Assembly (NCBI RefSeq): GCF_016482825.1
Contig: NZ_JAEMNV010000010.1
Location: 62,001-126,000, forward strand
Reading direction: 5' to 3'
DNA: 64,000 bases
Origin: Antrihabitans stalagmiti
Lineage (GTDB): Bacteria; Actinomycetota; Actinomycetes; Mycobacteriales; Mycobacteriaceae
The translations under genes and the position numbers were made by a program. Shown here one piece after another: positions 44,789 through 54,833 of this stretch. Under the pieces are notes generated by a model, which was not told where the DNA came from, did not search any database, and saw nothing but the letters and a program-made list of their open reading frames with translations. Every line of letters begins with the position of its first letter. Position 1 is the stretch's first letter.

Positions 44789-46624
44789 ATGGGGCATTAC
44801 AAGAGCAACGTTCGTGATCTCGAGTTCAACCTGTTCGAGGTTCTCGGTCTCGACGCAATTCTCGAGTCCGGCGCATTCGGAGATCTCGACGGTGACACCG
44901 TTCGCTCGATGCTCAGCGAGGCCGCCCGCCTTGCGGAAGGCCCCGTAGCGGCATCGTTCGCCGAGACCGACCGCACCCCGCCGACGTTCGACCCCGAGAC
45001 TCACAGCGTCGCAATCCCTAAGGCGTTCAAGGATTCGTTCCGCGCATGGCAGAACGCCGAGTGGTTCCGCGTCGGACTGGACGAGAACGTCGGCGGCGTC
45101 CCCGCCCCCGCCGTCGTGACCTGGGCTATCAACGAATTCGTCCTCGGCGCACAGCCCGCCGCGTACCTGTACCTGACCGGTCCCGGCTTCGCCAACATCC
45201 TCTGGGGCATCGGCAACGAACTGCAGAAGCACTGGGCTTCGATTGCGATAGAACGCAATTGGGGCGCAACGATGGTGCTCACCGAACCGGACGCTGGTTC
45301 CGACGTCGGCGCCGGTCGCACCAAGGCGATCAAGCAGGACGACGGCTCGTGGCACATCGAAGGCGTCAAGCGCTTCATCACCTCGGCCGACTCCGACGAC
45401 CTCTTCTCCAACATTTTCCACCAGGTGCTCGCACGCCCCGAAGGTGCCGGCCCCGGCACCAAGGGACTCAGCCTGTTCCTGGTGCCCAAGTTTCTGTTCG
45501 ACCACCAGACCGGCGAAACCGGCGAGCGCAACGGCGCTTTCGTCACCAACGTCGAACACAAGATGGGCCTCAAGGCCTCCGCTACATGTGAGCTCACCTT
45601 CGGTGGCCACGGCATTCCCGCCAAGGGCTGGTTGGTCGGCGACGTACACAACGGCATCGCGCAGATGTTCAAGGTCATCGAGCTTGCCCGAATGATGGTC
45701 GGCACCAAGGCGATCGCAACACTGTCGACCGGCTACCTCAACGCACTCGAATACGCGAAAACCCGAGTCCAGGGCGCCGACCTGACGCAGATGACGGACA
45801 AGAACGCGCCACGCGTGACGATCCTGCATCACCCGGATGTGCGGCGCGCGTTGATGACTCAGAAGACCTACGCCGAAGGCCTACGCGCGCTGTACCTCTA
45901 CACGGCCGCCCACCAGAACGAGGTTGTCGCCAAGGCGGTTTCGGGCGCCGACGCCGACGTCGCGTTCCGCGTCAACGACCTGCTGCTCCCGATCGTCAAG
46001 GGTGTCGGCTCCGAGCGCGCCTACGAGAAGCTGACCGAGTCGCTGCAGACCTTCGGCGGATCGGGCTTCCTGCAGGACTACCCGATCGAGCAGTACATCC
46101 GCGACGCGAAGATCGACAGCCTCTACGAAGGCACCACCGCAATTCAGGCGCAGGACTTCTTCTTCCGCAAGATCGCGCGCGATCGTGGCGTCGCTCTGGC
46201 GCATGTCGCCGGACAGATCGCCACGTTCATCGAGAGCGATGCGGGCAACGGACGCCTCAAAACCGAACGCGCACTGCTGAAGACGGCGCTCGAAGACGTG
46301 CAGGCAATGGCAGCATCGCTGACCGGATACCTCATGGCTGCCCAGCAGCGTCCGACGGAGCTGTACAACGTCGGCCTCGGTTCCGTCCGGTTCCTGATGG
46401 CAACCGGCGACCTCATCATCGGCTGGCTGCTGCTGCGCCAAGCCGAGGTTGCGCTGCATGCGCTCGACGGCGAGACATCGGCTGCGGACACGGCGTTCTA
46501 CGAGGGCAAACTTGCGGCGGCCGCCTTCTTCGCGCGCAACATGCTGCCCGAGCTGACGGCGACACGGGGAATCATCGCCAACATCGACAACGAGATCATG
46601 GATCTTGCGGAAGAAGCGTTCTGA
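44789..46624 (+). CDS. Acyl-CoA dehydrogenase, FadE5-type
   Basis: A 611-residue FAD enzyme for the first oxidation of beta-oxidation, of the large-family type; Mycobacterium FadE5 is about the same length. The FAD/substrate motifs [19 protein letters not shown] and the C-terminal [24 protein letters not shown] are present; catalytic Glu 447 is in [11 protein letters not shown]. An N-terminal acyl-CoA-dehydrogenase helix domain and a ~130-residue C-terminal extension complete it. GTGGAGGG before the ATG decides the start. Upstream is a TetR-type regulator; a strong hairpin follows the stop. Confidence 0.94.
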   Translation: MGHYKSNVRDLEFNLFEVLGLDAILESGAFGDLDGDTVRSMLSEAARLAEGPVAASFAETDRTPPTFDPETHSVAIPKAFKDSFRAWQNAEWFRVGLDENVGGVPAPAVVTWAINEFVLGAQPAAYLYLTGPGFANILWGIGNELQKHWASIAIERNWGATMVLTEPDAGSDVGAGRTKAIKQDDGSWHIEGVKRFITSADSDDLFSNIFHQVLARPEGAGPGTKGLSLFLVPKFLFDHQTGETGERNGAFVTNVEHKMGLKASATCELTFGGHGIPAKGWLVGDVHNGIAQMFKVIELARMMVGTKAIATLSTGYLNALEYAKTRVQGADLTQMTDKNAPRVTILHHPDVRRALMTQKTYAEGLRALYLYTAAHQNEVVAKAVSGADADVAFRVNDLLLPIVKGVGSERAYEKLTESLQTFGGSGFLQDYPIEQYIRDAKIDSLYEGTTAIQAQDFFFRKIARDRGVALAHVAGQIATFIESDAGNGRLKTERALLKTALEDVQAMAASLTGYLMAAQQRPTELYNVGLGSVRFLMATGDLIIGWLLLRQAEVALHALDGETSAADTAFYEGKLAAAAFFARNMLPELTATRGIIANIDNEIMDLAEEAF

Positions 46625-46644
46625 CTCGAACTTTCCGGCCCCAC

Positions 46645-46673
46645 CGGGCGGCGCGACGTTGTCGCGTCGCCCG
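46645..46673. terminator. Bidirectional terminator between fadE and trmD
   Basis: CGGGCGGCGCGAC-GTT-GTCGCGTCGCCCG forms a 13-bp stem with one G-T pair and a 3-base loop. It lies 20 bases after the acyl-CoA dehydrogenase stop and 4 bases from the trmD stop on the other strand, so it could terminate both converging transcripts. Confidence 0.82.
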
Positions 46674-46676
46674 TGT

Positions 46677-47363
46677 TCACTCCGGCGGCGGGAGCAGGTC
46701 GGGCCTGCGTTCGGCAGTGCGACGTAGCGATTCCTCGCGCCGCCACTGCGCGACCTTTGCATGATCGCCAGACAGCAGCACCTGCGGCACATCGAGCCCA
46801 CGCCAGCTGACCGGTCGTGTGTAACACGGTCCTTCGAGTAGGCCGTCGGAGAACGAATCCTCTTGATGCGACTGCTGATTGCCGAGCACACCGGGCAGGA
46901 GCCGGACGACGGCTTCGGCCATGACGAGGACCGCGGCCTCGCCCCCGATCAGCACGTAGTCACCGATGCTGACCTCCTCGACCCGCACGCGTTTCGCTGC
47001 GTCGTCGAACACCCGCTGATCGATACCTTCGTAACGGCCGCAAGCGAATACGAGGTGCGACTCACGAGCCCAGCGGTGCGCTGTCGCCTGGGTGAACGGA
47101 ACGCCCGCAGGTGTCGGCACCACGAGCACAGCATCGTCGGGACAGACGTCGTCGAGCGCGGCACCCCACACGCTCGGCTTCATCACCATCCCGGGACCAC
47201 CGCCGTACGGCGAATCATCGACCGATTTGTGGACGTCGCTGGTCCACGCACGCAGATCGTGCACGCCGAGCTCGACCAGACCCTTGTCGATTGCCTTGCC
47301 GAGCAACGCAGTTCGCAGCGGTTCCAGATACTCGGGAAAGATGGTGACGACGTCGAGTTTCAT
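46677..47363 (-). CDS. trmD: tRNA (guanine-37-N1)-methyltransferase
   Basis: A 228-residue SPOUT methyltransferase that makes m1G37 and prevents frameshifting. The knot motifs LVFACGRYEGIDQRV and SIGDYVLIGGEAAVLVMAEAVVR, the N-terminus MKLDVVTIFPEYLEPL and the C-terminal YTRPVSWRGLDVPQVLLSGDH are all standard. It is the last gene of rpsP-khpA-rimM-trmD, 28 bases after rimM, and its transcript should end at the hairpin 46645-46673. Confidence 0.97.
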   Translation of the reverse strand: MKLDVVTIFPEYLEPLRTALLGKAIDKGLVELGVHDLRAWTSDVHKSVDDSPYGGGPGMVMKPSVWGAALDDVCPDDAVLVVPTPAGVPFTQATAHRWARESHLVFACGRYEGIDQRVFDDAAKRVRVEEVSIGDYVLIGGEAAVLVMAEAVVRLLPGVLGNQQSHQEDSFSDGLLEGPCYTRPVSWRGLDVPQVLLSGDHAKVAQWRREESLRRTAERRPDLLPPPE

Positions 47364-47391
47364 CGGCTGCGCAACTGCTCCGCGGCGACCG

Positions 47392-47919
47392 TCACAACGA
47401 TTCCAAGTCGAGCAGGCCGTCGGGTGGGTCGATCTCGACCACCCCGTCGGCGATCGACACCGACGTCACGATGGCCGCGACGAACGGCACGAGTATCTCG
47501 CGGTCGTCGGCCGCACGGACCGAAAGCAGTTCGCCACCAACGGAATGCAACACCTCGCGAACCGTACCGACCGCGGTTCCGTCGACAGTCCGCACAGCGA
47601 GGCCTTCGAGTTCGTGATCGTAGAACTCGTCGGGGTCCTCGGACGGCTCGATATCGGCGGAGTCGATGAGGAACAACGTGCCACGCAAAGCGTCGGCACC
47701 TTCGCGGTCGGAGACGCCGACCAGACGCAGCAGAAGCCGCCCGGAATGATCCCGGGCGGCTTCCACCGTGTAGTCCGTCAGGTGCTTGTCGCGCGGTTTG
47801 CGGCCGTGCAGGACGGCACCTACGGCAAAGCGGAGGTCGGGGTCGTCGGTGCGGACGTCGACGACGACCTCACCTTTGACACCGTGGGACTTCGCCACTC
47901 GACCGACGACAAGCTCCAT
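47392..47919 (-). CDS. rimM: Ribosome maturation factor RimM
   Basis: A 175-residue factor for maturation of the 30S head, binding S19. The N-terminal barrel [28 protein letters not shown] and the C-terminal PRC-barrel with [22 protein letters not shown] and [29 protein letters not shown] are clear. It starts 14 bases after the KH-protein gene and precedes trmD, in the fixed rpsP-khpA-rimM-trmD order. Confidence 0.96.
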   Translation of the reverse strand: MELVVGRVAKSHGVKGEVVVDVRTDDPDLRFAVGAVLHGRKPRDKHLTDYTVEAARDHSGRLLLRLVGVSDREGADALRGTLFLIDSADIEPSEDPDEFYDHELEGLAVRTVDGTAVGTVREVLHSVGGELLSVRAADDREILVPFVAAIVTSVSIADGVVEIDPPDGLLDLESL

Positions 47920-47933
47920 AGCTTGTGCCGCGT

Positions 47934-48176
47934 CTACTGATCGGTGTCGACGACGTCGACGCGGATACCGCGTCCGCCGATACCCGACACCAGTGTGCGA
48001 AGCGCGGTCGCGGTACGACCGCCGCGACCGATCACCTTGCCGAGATCGTCAGGATGTACGTGCACCTCGACGGTGCGACCGCGTCGACCCGTGATCAGTT
48101 CGACCCGCACATCGTCGGGATTGGAGACGATGCCGCGAACGAGGTGTTCGACGGCATCGGCAACAACGGCACTCAC
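47934..48176 (-). CDS. khpA: KH-domain RNA-binding protein KhpA (YlqC)
   Basis: An 80-residue single KH-domain protein with the GxxG loop in [19 protein letters not shown] and the strand VEVHVHPDD. KhpA proteins bind RNA and, with KhpB/Jag, influence cell wall synthesis in Gram-positives. The ATG overlaps the rpsP stop (ATGA), so it is translationally coupled to S16. Confidence 0.95.
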   Translation of the reverse strand: MSAVVADAVEHLVRGIVSNPDDVRVELITGRRGRTVEVHVHPDDLGKVIGRGGRTATALRTLVSGIGGRGIRVDVVDTDQ

Positions 48177-48631
48177 TTGTCAGCAGCCTCGGCAGCGTCA
48201 GCGGCGGGGGCCTCAGGGGTGGCGTCGACGGCTGCGTCCTTCTTGGCAGCCTTCTTCTTCGGCGTGGTCGCAGCGGCGGACGGCTCACCGTCGGCAGCGG
48301 CGAGTGCCGCGTTGAACAGGTCGAGCTTGCTCGTCTTCGGCGCCTTGACCCTCAGGGTGCCTTCGGTGCCCGGCAGGCCCTTGAACTTCTGCCAGTCACC
48401 GGTGATCTTGAGCAGGGCCGCGACGGGCTCGGTCGGCTGTGCGCCGACACCGAGCCAGTACTGCGCGCGCTCGGAATCGATCTCGATGAGCGAAGGCTCT
48501 TCCTTCGGGTGGTACTTGCCGATGGTCTCGATCGAACGCCCGTCACGACGGGTGCGAGAGTCCGCGACAACGATGCGGTACTGGGGATTGCGGATCTTGC
48601 CGAGCCGCGTGAGCTTGATTTTGACAGCCAT
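48173..48631 (-). CDS. rpsP: 30S ribosomal protein S16
   Basis: A 152-residue S16 with the standard N-terminus [32 protein letters not shown]. The core ends near residue 80; the rest includes a lysine-rich KKKAAKK patch and an Ala/Asp/Glu tail, the usual high-GC extension. It heads the operon with khpA, rimM and trmD; the promoter should lie in 48632-48790. Its transcript starts next to a dispersed palindrome at 48791. Confidence 0.96.
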   Translation of the reverse strand: MAVKIKLTRLGKIRNPQYRIVVADSRTRRDGRSIETIGKYHPKEEPSLIEIDSERAQYWLGVGAQPTEPVAALLKITGDWQKFKGLPGTEGTLRVKAPKTSKLDLFNAALAAADGEPSAAATTPKKKAAKKDAAVDATPEAPAADAAEAADK

Positions 48632-48790
48632 AGGTAAAGCCTTTCGATGTGGTCACGGCGCAATTCAGCGGCCCGCACGGCTTGCGAGCCCGGTCTTGCG
48701 TTGGGGATTTGTTGTGACCGCCGCGCGGTACGTGACCGGAGACGGGCGAACAGCTGTCCATTGTGCCAGACGGCCCCGCACGAACCAAAG

Positions 48791-48859
48791 GCAGCACGCT
48801 GCTCGTGCGTCTTTTCGGAGGGCGGGGCCTCCGAAAAGACGCACGAGCGGCGGAGCCGC
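48791..48859. repeat. Dispersed triple-hairpin palindromic element, copy 3
   Basis: GCAGC-AC-GCTGC (48791-48802), then the perfect 20-bp central stem CTCGTGCGTCTTTTCGGAGG (48802-48821) with loop GCGGGG and complement at 48828-48847, then GCGGC-GGA-GCCGC (48847-48859). It begins two bases past the stop of the universal stress protein gene on the minus strand and probably ends the tct transcript. It is the best-preserved copy along with the one at 22914. Confidence 0.9.
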
Positions 48860-48861
48860 CT

Positions 48862-49245
48862 CTACGGTTTGACGGCCAGGACCGGCTTCGGGCACCGCAG
48901 AATCAGCTGCTGCGAATGGCTTCCCAGCAGCAGTTTCCCGACCGGGGTACGGTGCCGGATCCCTATCACCAGCAACTCCGCCTCCGGCTTTTCCATAGCG
49001 TCCAGCAGGGAATCTACGACATCGACGCCGACGAGCTGCGTCAGTTCGTAGCGCACGCCGCTCGATGCGAGCAATTCCTCGAGGTCTCGCACCTGCCCGG
49101 TCGGCGCGAACGCCGGGTCGGCGAGTGCGTCACCCTTCGTCGAGTTGATGACGAGGACGTTCGCGCCGCGCACCTTTGCCTCTGCTATTCCGTGCTCGAG
49201 GGCTGCGTCGCCGAATTCGTCGGCCGAGTATCCGATGACGATCAT
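48862..49245 (-). CDS. Universal stress protein (UspA family)
   Basis: A 127-residue single Usp domain: [23 protein letters not shown] at the N-terminus, [20 protein letters not shown] in the middle, and the C-terminal nucleotide region [23 protein letters not shown], where the usual second Gly of the ATP motif is replaced (GIRH). The ATG overlaps the tctA stop (ATGA). Association of a Usp domain with a tricarboxylate transporter is seen in other actinobacteria and suggests modulation of uptake or of the cell's energy response. Confidence 0.9.
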   Translation of the reverse strand: MIVIGYSADEFGDAALEHGIAEAKVRGANVLVINSTKGDALADPAFAPTGQVRDLEELLASSGVRYELTQLVGVDVVDSLLDAMEKPEAELLVIGIRHRTPVGKLLLGSHSQQLILRCPKPVLAVKP

Positions 49246-50771
49246 GCGTTTTCCTTCTTTCGGGTGTCGGGAACATGGACGAGCTCGGGTTCGGTCTTGT
49301 GCAGTGCACGCATGATCAGCGGTGCAAGCAACATGATCGCGATGAGGACGTAGACGCCGATCGCGACCGGCTCGTTGAACAAGCCACTCCACTCGCCGCC
49401 GCCCAGCTGCAGACTCTGGCGTAGCTGACGTTCGATGCGCGGTCCGAGAATGACGCCGATGATCAGCGGCAGGACGGGCAGTCCGAAGCGTCGCATCATC
49501 AGACCCATCAGTCCGAAGAGCAGCAGCAACGCCAGGTCGAGCCACTGCAGGTTCACAGCGAAGGCACCGAGCGTCGCGAAGAACAGAATGCCCGCGTAGA
49601 GGTACGGCCGCGGCGTGCGCAGCAACTTCGCCCACAGCGGCGCCAACGGGAGGTTGAGGACGAGCAGCAGGAAGTTGCCGATGAACAAGCTCGCGATCAA
49701 CGTCCAGATCAGCAGCGGCTCCTTTTCGAACAGCGTCGGTCCGGGCTGGATGCCGTAGGAGACGAACGCCGTGAGCATGACCGCCGCCGTTGCGTTGGTC
49801 GGCAGACCGAGCGAGAGCATCGGCACCAGAGTGCCTGCTGCCGAAGCGTTGTTCGCGGCTTCGGGACCGGCGACACCTTCGATCGCGCCCTTTCCGAATT
49901 CGTCCTTGTGCTTGGACAGCTTCTTCTCGGTCATGTAGGACAGGAAGGTCGGCAGTTCGGCACCGCCTGCAGGCAGTGCGCCGAACGGGAATCCGTACGC
50001 AGTCCCCCGCAGCCACGGCTTCCACGACCGCTTCCAGTCCTCTTTGCCCATCCACGGCCGACCGACCGGAATCACATCCGCGGGACGACGACGCAAATGC
50101 GCTGCGACCCACAGTGCTTCACCGAGCGCGAAGACCGCCACAGCGACGACGACGATATCGATGCCGTCGGAGAGCTGCGGGATGCCGAACGTCGCGCGAG
50201 GCTGACCGGTGAGGAAATCGATTCCGACCAATCCGATCGCGAGACCGAGGAACAGCGAGATCGCACCGCGCAGCTTCGACGAACCGAGGACGGCGGTGAC
50301 CGCAACCAGGGCGAGCAGCATGATCGCGAGATAGGAAGGTGCGCCGAGGGTTACCGCGAACTTGGAAACGACCGGAGCGAAGAGAACCAGCAGCACGGTA
50401 CCGATCGTCCCCGCGACGAACGACCCGATCGCCGCCGTCGCAAGGGCTTGCGCGGCCCTCCCTGCTTTCGCCATCTTGTTGCCCTCGATCGCCGTGATCA
50501 CCGAGGAGGATTCGCCGGGTGTGTTCAGCAATATCGAGGTCGTCGAGCCGCCGTACATGCCGCCGTAGTAGATGCCGGCGAACATGATGAAAGCTGCACT
50601 CGGACTTACGTTGTAGGTGATCGGCAGCAGGAGTGCCACCGTCATTGCCGGACCGATGCCCGGCAGCACGCCGACCGCTGTGCCGAGGAGCACGCCGATC
50701 ACCGCATAGAGCAGGTTCATCGGCGTTGCCGCCTGTTCGAAGCCCTGCAGGAGCCAGTCGAAGTTGTTCAT
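49242..50771 (-). CDS. tctA: Tripartite tricarboxylate transporter, large permease TctA
   Basis: A 509-residue membrane protein with about 12 helices forming the main channel of a TTT system. Conserved TctA motifs are [20 protein letters not shown] near the N-terminus, [15 protein letters not shown] and [37 protein letters not shown] start; the tctB stop is one base away. Citrate or another tri/dicarboxylate is the likely cargo, judging also from the CitA/CitB-type regulators across the promoter. Confidence 0.95.
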   Translation of the reverse strand: MNNFDWLLQGFEQAATPMNLLYAVIGVLLGTAVGVLPGIGPAMTVALLLPITYNVSPSAAFIMFAGIYYGGMYGGSTTSILLNTPGESSSVITAIEGNKMAKAGRAAQALATAAIGSFVAGTIGTVLLVLFAPVVSKFAVTLGAPSYLAIMLLALVAVTAVLGSSKLRGAISLFLGLAIGLVGIDFLTGQPRATFGIPQLSDGIDIVVVAVAVFALGEALWVAAHLRRRPADVIPVGRPWMGKEDWKRSWKPWLRGTAYGFPFGALPAGGAELPTFLSYMTEKKLSKHKDEFGKGAIEGVAGPEAANNASAAGTLVPMLSLGLPTNATAAVMLTAFVSYGIQPGPTLFEKEPLLIWTLIASLFIGNFLLLVLNLPLAPLWAKLLRTPRPYLYAGILFFATLGAFAVNLQWLDLALLLLFGLMGLMMRRFGLPVLPLIIGVILGPRIERQLRQSLQLGGGEWSGLFNEPVAIGVYVLIAIMLLAPLIMRALHKTEPELVHVPDTRKKENA

Positions 50772-50772
50772 G

Positions 50773-51336
50773 TCAGAGGATCCCGTCCAAAATGCCTGCG
50801 GGCAGCGGGATTCCGAGCCCAGAGTAGAACGCGTAGAAACTGGCGACCGACAGCACGGCGCCGATCACGATGTTGCGGACGTAGTGTCGGCTTCCCAACA
50901 CCGTTGCCGCACCGGCGAACAGCATGCCGCCGGTGATTGCCCAGCCGAGAAAATCGACGAGTGCGATGGTGGCGACGAAGAGTCCGACCAGCATCCCGAC
51001 GGTCTTCCAGTCCCCCGGCGATTCGGGATCGATGTCCTCACCTTCGTCGGCCTCGCCTTTCGAACCACGGGTGATGGCGATCGCGAGAATCACCGCGCAG
51101 ACGAGAAGCCCGCTACCGACGACGAGCGGAAACAGCTTGGGACCGACGGGGTCCACTTTCGCGAAACCGCCTGCGAGGGTGAGTGCGTCGAAGATGAGCA
51201 AGGCTCCGACAACGACGAGTACCGCACACACGATGAACTGCGCCCAGTCGTTCTTCTCCGCCTGCGGCGACTGTTTCGGCGTCGCGTCTTCCGGGCCGAG
51301 GTCACCGCCGTCCGGTCGATCTGTCGTGGCAGTCAT
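50773..51336 (-). CDS. tctB: Tripartite tricarboxylate transporter, small permease TctB
   Basis: A 187-residue protein with four membrane helices (first at ~res. 31-52, [20 protein letters not shown]) and a charged cytosolic segment after the second helix ([23 protein letters not shown]). This is the family's small, poorly conserved subunit; the position between tctC and tctA makes the assignment firm. ATG at 51336 overlaps the tctC stop (ATGA). Confidence 0.92.
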   Translation of the reverse strand: MTATTDRPDGGDLGPEDATPKQSPQAEKNDWAQFIVCAVLVVVGALLIFDALTLAGGFAKVDPVGPKLFPLVVGSGLLVCAVILAIAITRGSKGEADEGEDIDPESPGDWKTVGMLVGLFVATIALVDFLGWAITGGMLFAGAATVLGSRHYVRNIVIGAVLSVASFYAFYSGLGIPLPAGILDGIL

Positions 51337-52313
51337 ACCAGCCCCAATTCGGTCAGTGTCGAGGACACACGTTCGTCCTGGTCTTTCAGGAACTGCTCGA
51401 AGTCGGCTCCCGTCATGAATGCGTCCGTCCATCCGTTCTTCACCAGCGCGTCCCGCCATTCCTGGGTGTCGTGCAATTGCTGCAGCGCCTCGACCATGGC
51501 GTCGCGCGCGTCGTCGGAAATTCCCGGCGGTGCGAGCACTCCACGCCAGTTGGTGAAGACGAGGTCGATACCGGACTCGGTGAGCGTCGGCGCGTCGATC
51601 CCGTCGACACGCTTGTCACCGGACACCGCGAGCACGCGAACGGTTCCCGCCTCGATCTGGTCGACGTATTCACCGAGGCCCGATGTGCCCGCGGCGATCT
51701 TCTTACCGAGCAATGCGGTCAGCAGGTCGCCGCCGCCGTCGTAGGAGATGTAGTTGACGGCCTTCGGATCGACTCCGGCGGCGCGTGCGGTCTCCATCGG
51801 GAAGAGATGATCGGGTCCACCTGGGGAGGATCCGCCGCCGATCGTGATGTCAGCCGGGTTCGCCCGCCACGCAGCGATGAAGTCGTCGATCGTCTCGAAC
51901 GGCGAATCTGCCGGTACGAGAATGCCTTCCTGCTCCTCGACGACCTTGGCGAGCGCGGTCGCATCGGAGACCCGCGCGGACGAACCGTTCGTGTAGACCG
52001 CGCCGACGACGCCGAGCCCCATCATCATCATGAGGTCGTCGTTGCCTTCTTCGTTCATCAACCTGGCCATCGCGACGGTGCCACCGGCGCCGAGCACGTT
52101 GAATACCTCGACGCGGCCGGTGATGTCCTGGTCTTCCATGATCTTGACGCCCGTACGGGCGGTGAGGTCGTAACCACCGCCAGGACTGTTCGGCACCATC
52201 ATCCGGAGCCGATGCAAACCTTGGTCGTCATCGCCGCGGGTCACCCCGCAACCAACTACGAGTAGCGCTACCAGCGCCGCTATCAGCCCGGAGAGGGCTT
52301 TACGTTTCGACAT
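51333..52313 (-). CDS. tctC: Tripartite tricarboxylate transporter substrate-binding lipoprotein TctC
   Basis: A 326-residue Bug/TctC-fold binding protein. A signal sequence ends in the lipobox VVGC with Cys 22, so it is membrane-anchored, as expected without an outer-membrane periplasm. Ligand-binding loops resemble MMVPNSPGGGYDLTARTG and FTNWRGVLAPPGISDDAR, typical of the family. It is the first gene of tctC-tctB-tctA-usp; its 5' region carries three 14-bp direct repeats. Confidence 0.94.
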   Translation of the reverse strand: MSKRKALSGLIAALVALLVVGCGVTRGDDDQGLHRLRMMVPNSPGGGYDLTARTGVKIMEDQDITGRVEVFNVLGAGGTVAMARLMNEEGNDDLMMMMGLGVVGAVYTNGSSARVSDATALAKVVEEQEGILVPADSPFETIDDFIAAWRANPADITIGGGSSPGGPDHLFPMETARAAGVDPKAVNYISYDGGGDLLTALLGKKIAAGTSGLGEYVDQIEAGTVRVLAVSGDKRVDGIDAPTLTESGIDLVFTNWRGVLAPPGISDDARDAMVEALQQLHDTQEWRDALVKNGWTDAFMTGADFEQFLKDQDERVSSTLTELGLV

Positions 52314-52323
52314 CGTCGTCTCT

Positions 52324-52409
52324 CATTTCGGAGGTTCCATTTCGCTGATCCGATTTCGCTCGGGTGGAGATCCTCAGCAATACTGGGCCGATACGTGACC
52401 TACGTCACG
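52324..52409. promoter_or_regulatory. Regulatory region between tctC and the CitA-type kinase
   Basis: The core ATTTCG occurs three times exactly 14 bases apart (52325, 52339, 52353), within units CATTTCGGAGGTTC, CATTTCGCTGATCC and GATTTCGCTCGGGT. Further on, CGTGAC-CTAC-GTCACG (52394-52409) is a perfect 6-bp inverted repeat. The region lies between divergent tctC and kinase genes and is the natural target of the response regulator. The function of the motifs is inferred. Confidence 0.5.
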
Positions 52410-52437
52410 CTTACGAACGCAACGGAAGTATTGGACA

Positions 52438-54105
52438 TTGTGGTCATCGGTTTCTCGTAGCGGACGCAGTCTCGCCGGCCAGTTCCTGCTGTTTCAGCTG
52501 GTCGTGGTTGCCGTCGTGCTCGTAGCCGTCGCAGCGATCTCGGTTACCCAGTCCACGAAGGAGTTTCGCGACGTCAGAGGCCAGCGCATGATCGCCGTCG
52601 CCGAGAACGTCGCGTCGACGCCCATCGTGCGGGACCGATATCCGGCGGAGCCCGGAGCTGCGCGTGACCCGTTCGTCGCAAGCACTCTCGCGCCGGAAGT
52701 CGATCGGGCGGTCGGGTTGTCGGGTGCGAGTCTCGCCGAGATCATCGGCGCCGACGGTCGGGTCGACGTGTCTTCGGACCCTTTGCGAGTCGGAAAGACA
52801 GTCGGACTCGGTGGGAGCGACGTGCTGCTCGGTCGAGCGTGGTTCGGGGACGCCGACATCGACGCACGTCATTCGTTGGCCGCGCACGTTCCGATCCTGA
52901 CCTCGGACGGCGATGTGATCGCAGTGGTTGCCGTGAGCGAGAAGTATCCGTCGCTGTGGACGCTGTTCAGCGGAGCAGGCGAACGGCTCGTCCTCTACCT
53001 CGGTCTCGGTGCCGCACTCGGCTCCATCGGCTCGTGGTTGCTGGCGCGGCGGATAAAGAAGAGCACACGCGGGCTCGAGATTGCCGAGATCGCGAGCCTC
53101 GCCGAACATCGAGAAGCGTTGTTGCACAGCATTCGTGAGGGCGTCGTCGCGGTCAACAACGACGGCGTCGTCACTGTGCTCAACGACAGTGCGCAGGACC
53201 TGCTCGGATTGACTCCCGACGACGTCGGGAAGCCTTTGGCCGCAGCCGAACTCGACCCGACGGTCCGCGCCTTCCTGCTGTCGGACGACAACGAACGCGA
53301 TGTTGTGATCGCAACGCCGACAAAGGTTCTGGCCCTGAACCGCCGGGCAGCGACGAGTCAGGGCAAGCAGATCGGCATGGTGACGACGATGCGCGACAGT
53401 ACCGAACTCGCCTCCATGCAAAGCCAATTGACCTCGCACAAGAGTGTGACCGACACGCTGCGCGCGCAGACCCACGAGTTCGCCAATCAGCTGCACACGA
53501 TCTCCGGGCTTGCTCAACTCGGCGAGTTCGACTCGGTGACCGAATTCGTCGGGACCTTGACCAGACGCCGTGCGGCGATCAGCGACGCAGTCACCCAACG
53601 CATCTCCGATCCGGCGGTCGCGGCACTGTTGATCGCCAAGACCTCGCTTGCCGCCGAAACCGGTGTCGCCCTTCGACTCGACCCGACCGCACACCTGCGA
53701 GCACTCGACCCTGCGTTGTCGACCGACGTGATCACGCTGCTCGGCAACCTGATCGACAACGCTGTCGACGTGTCCGAGAACAGTGCGGACGCTCGGGTCA
53801 CGATCGGAATCGACGACACCGACGGTCTGGAACTGACCGTCGCCGATACCGGACCAGGCATTCCAGAGAACCTCCGCGCTGCCGTCTTTGCGCGCGGTGT
53901 GACGTCGAAGCCCGACGTGCCGGGTGGAAGAGGTATCGGACTTGCCTTGGTGCGGTTGGTGAGCGCGCAGTACGGCGGAACGGTGACCATCTCGGACGGG
54001 CCGGGTGGCGGAGCGATGTTCACGGTCCGCCTGCCCCGCGCCGCGGTCACGCTGCCCGACTCGCCCCCACCGGCACCGGTGCCTACCTACACTGCGCAAC
54101 TATGA
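52438..54105 (+). CDS. Sensor histidine kinase, CitA/DcuS family
   Basis: A 555-residue membrane kinase sensing an extracellular carboxylate. Membrane helix 1 is at ~res. 14-34, an external sCache/PAS domain at ~40-178, helix 2 at ~183-202, a cytosolic PAS at ~220-320, the phospho-acceptor His 346 in THEFANQLHTISGLAQLG, and an HATPase with Asn 441 (NLIDNAVD), DTGPGIP and GGRGIGLALV. Start is TTG at 52438, the only plausible one; it lacks a strong ribosome binding site. It overlaps the response regulator gene (ATGA) and is divergent from tctCBA. Confidence 0.92.
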   Translation: MWSSVSRSGRSLAGQFLLFQLVVVAVVLVAVAAISVTQSTKEFRDVRGQRMIAVAENVASTPIVRDRYPAEPGAARDPFVASTLAPEVDRAVGLSGASLAEIIGADGRVDVSSDPLRVGKTVGLGGSDVLLGRAWFGDADIDARHSLAAHVPILTSDGDVIAVVAVSEKYPSLWTLFSGAGERLVLYLGLGAALGSIGSWLLARRIKKSTRGLEIAEIASLAEHREALLHSIREGVVAVNNDGVVTVLNDSAQDLLGLTPDDVGKPLAAAELDPTVRAFLLSDDNERDVVIATPTKVLALNRRAATSQGKQIGMVTTMRDSTELASMQSQLTSHKSVTDTLRAQTHEFANQLHTISGLAQLGEFDSVTEFVGTLTRRRAAISDAVTQRISDPAVAALLIAKTSLAAETGVALRLDPTAHLRALDPALSTDVITLLGNLIDNAVDVSENSADARVTIGIDDTDGLELTVADTGPGIPENLRAAVFARGVTSKPDVPGGRGIGLALVRLVSAQYGGTVTISDGPGGGAMFTVRLPRAAVTLPDSPPPAPVPTYTAQL

Positions 54106-54821
54106 CGGCACGCGAGACGTTCGACGTGCTCGTCGTCGACGACGACTTCATGGTCGCGGAGATCCACCGACGCTTCGTCGCCAAGGTCGATGGTTTCGCT
54201 GTCGTCGCCGTCGCCCGCAACGGTGCCGAGGCACTCGCGGCCATCGCGTCGGAACAGCCCGATCTCGTCCTGCTCGACGTCTATCTGCCGGACATGTCAG
54301 GCCTCGACGTCCTCCGTCGCCTGCGTGCCGACGGCAACCCTGTCGGCGTCATCATGATCACCGCGGCACGCGAGATCGACACCGTTCGCGGGGCATTGCA
54401 CGGCGGGGCGGCCGACTATCTGATCAAACCGTTCGAATTCGTGCAGTTGCAGGACAAGCTGCGTGCCTTCGCAGCAAGAGCTCGCGCACTCGGCTCCGAC
54501 TCGGGTGCAGACCAATCGCTGATCGACTCGCTGTTCGGCAACACGGGCACACCGGCAGGCACCACCGTCGCGTCGTCGGTCGACCATTCGAAATCGCAAC
54601 TCCCCAAAGGACTCAGCGCGGAAACGGGCAAGCTCGTGCTCGAAACCCTGCGAACCGGTGGCGAACTGTCGTCGACCGAGTGTGCCGACCTCGTCGGTCT
54701 GTCCAGGGTGAGTGCGCGACGTTATCTGGAGTATTACCTCACGACCGGCGCCGTCGAAATTCGACTGCAGTACGGCCGCGCCGGCCGACCCGAACGCCGC
54801 TATCGCGTCCCGAGGAACTGA
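54102..54821 (+). CDS. Response regulator, CitB/DcuR family
   Basis: A 239-residue regulator with a receiver domain (DDDF at 13-16, phospho-acceptor Asp 59 in LLDVYLPDMSG, Lys 109 in YLIKPF) and a C-terminal helix-turn-helix around STECADLVGLSRVSARRYLEYYLTTG. The kinase gene overlaps its start. By family and position it should activate tctCBA-usp in response to citrate or a similar acid. A palindromic element follows its stop by 12 bases. Confidence 0.93.
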   Translation: MTARETFDVLVVDDDFMVAEIHRRFVAKVDGFAVVAVARNGAEALAAIASEQPDLVLLDVYLPDMSGLDVLRRLRADGNPVGVIMITAAREIDTVRGALHGGAADYLIKPFEFVQLQDKLRAFAARARALGSDSGADQSLIDSLFGNTGTPAGTTVASSVDHSKSQLPKGLSAETGKLVLETLRTGGELSSTECADLVGLSRVSARRYLEYYLTTGAVEIRLQYGRAGRPERRYRVPRN

Positions 54822-54833
54822 CGCGGCCTGATG

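Noticed and set aside
52444-54099. A 551-residue open frame on the minus strand
   Set aside because: Antisense shadow of the CitA-type sensor kinase, with biased Arg/Asp/His composition and no motifs.
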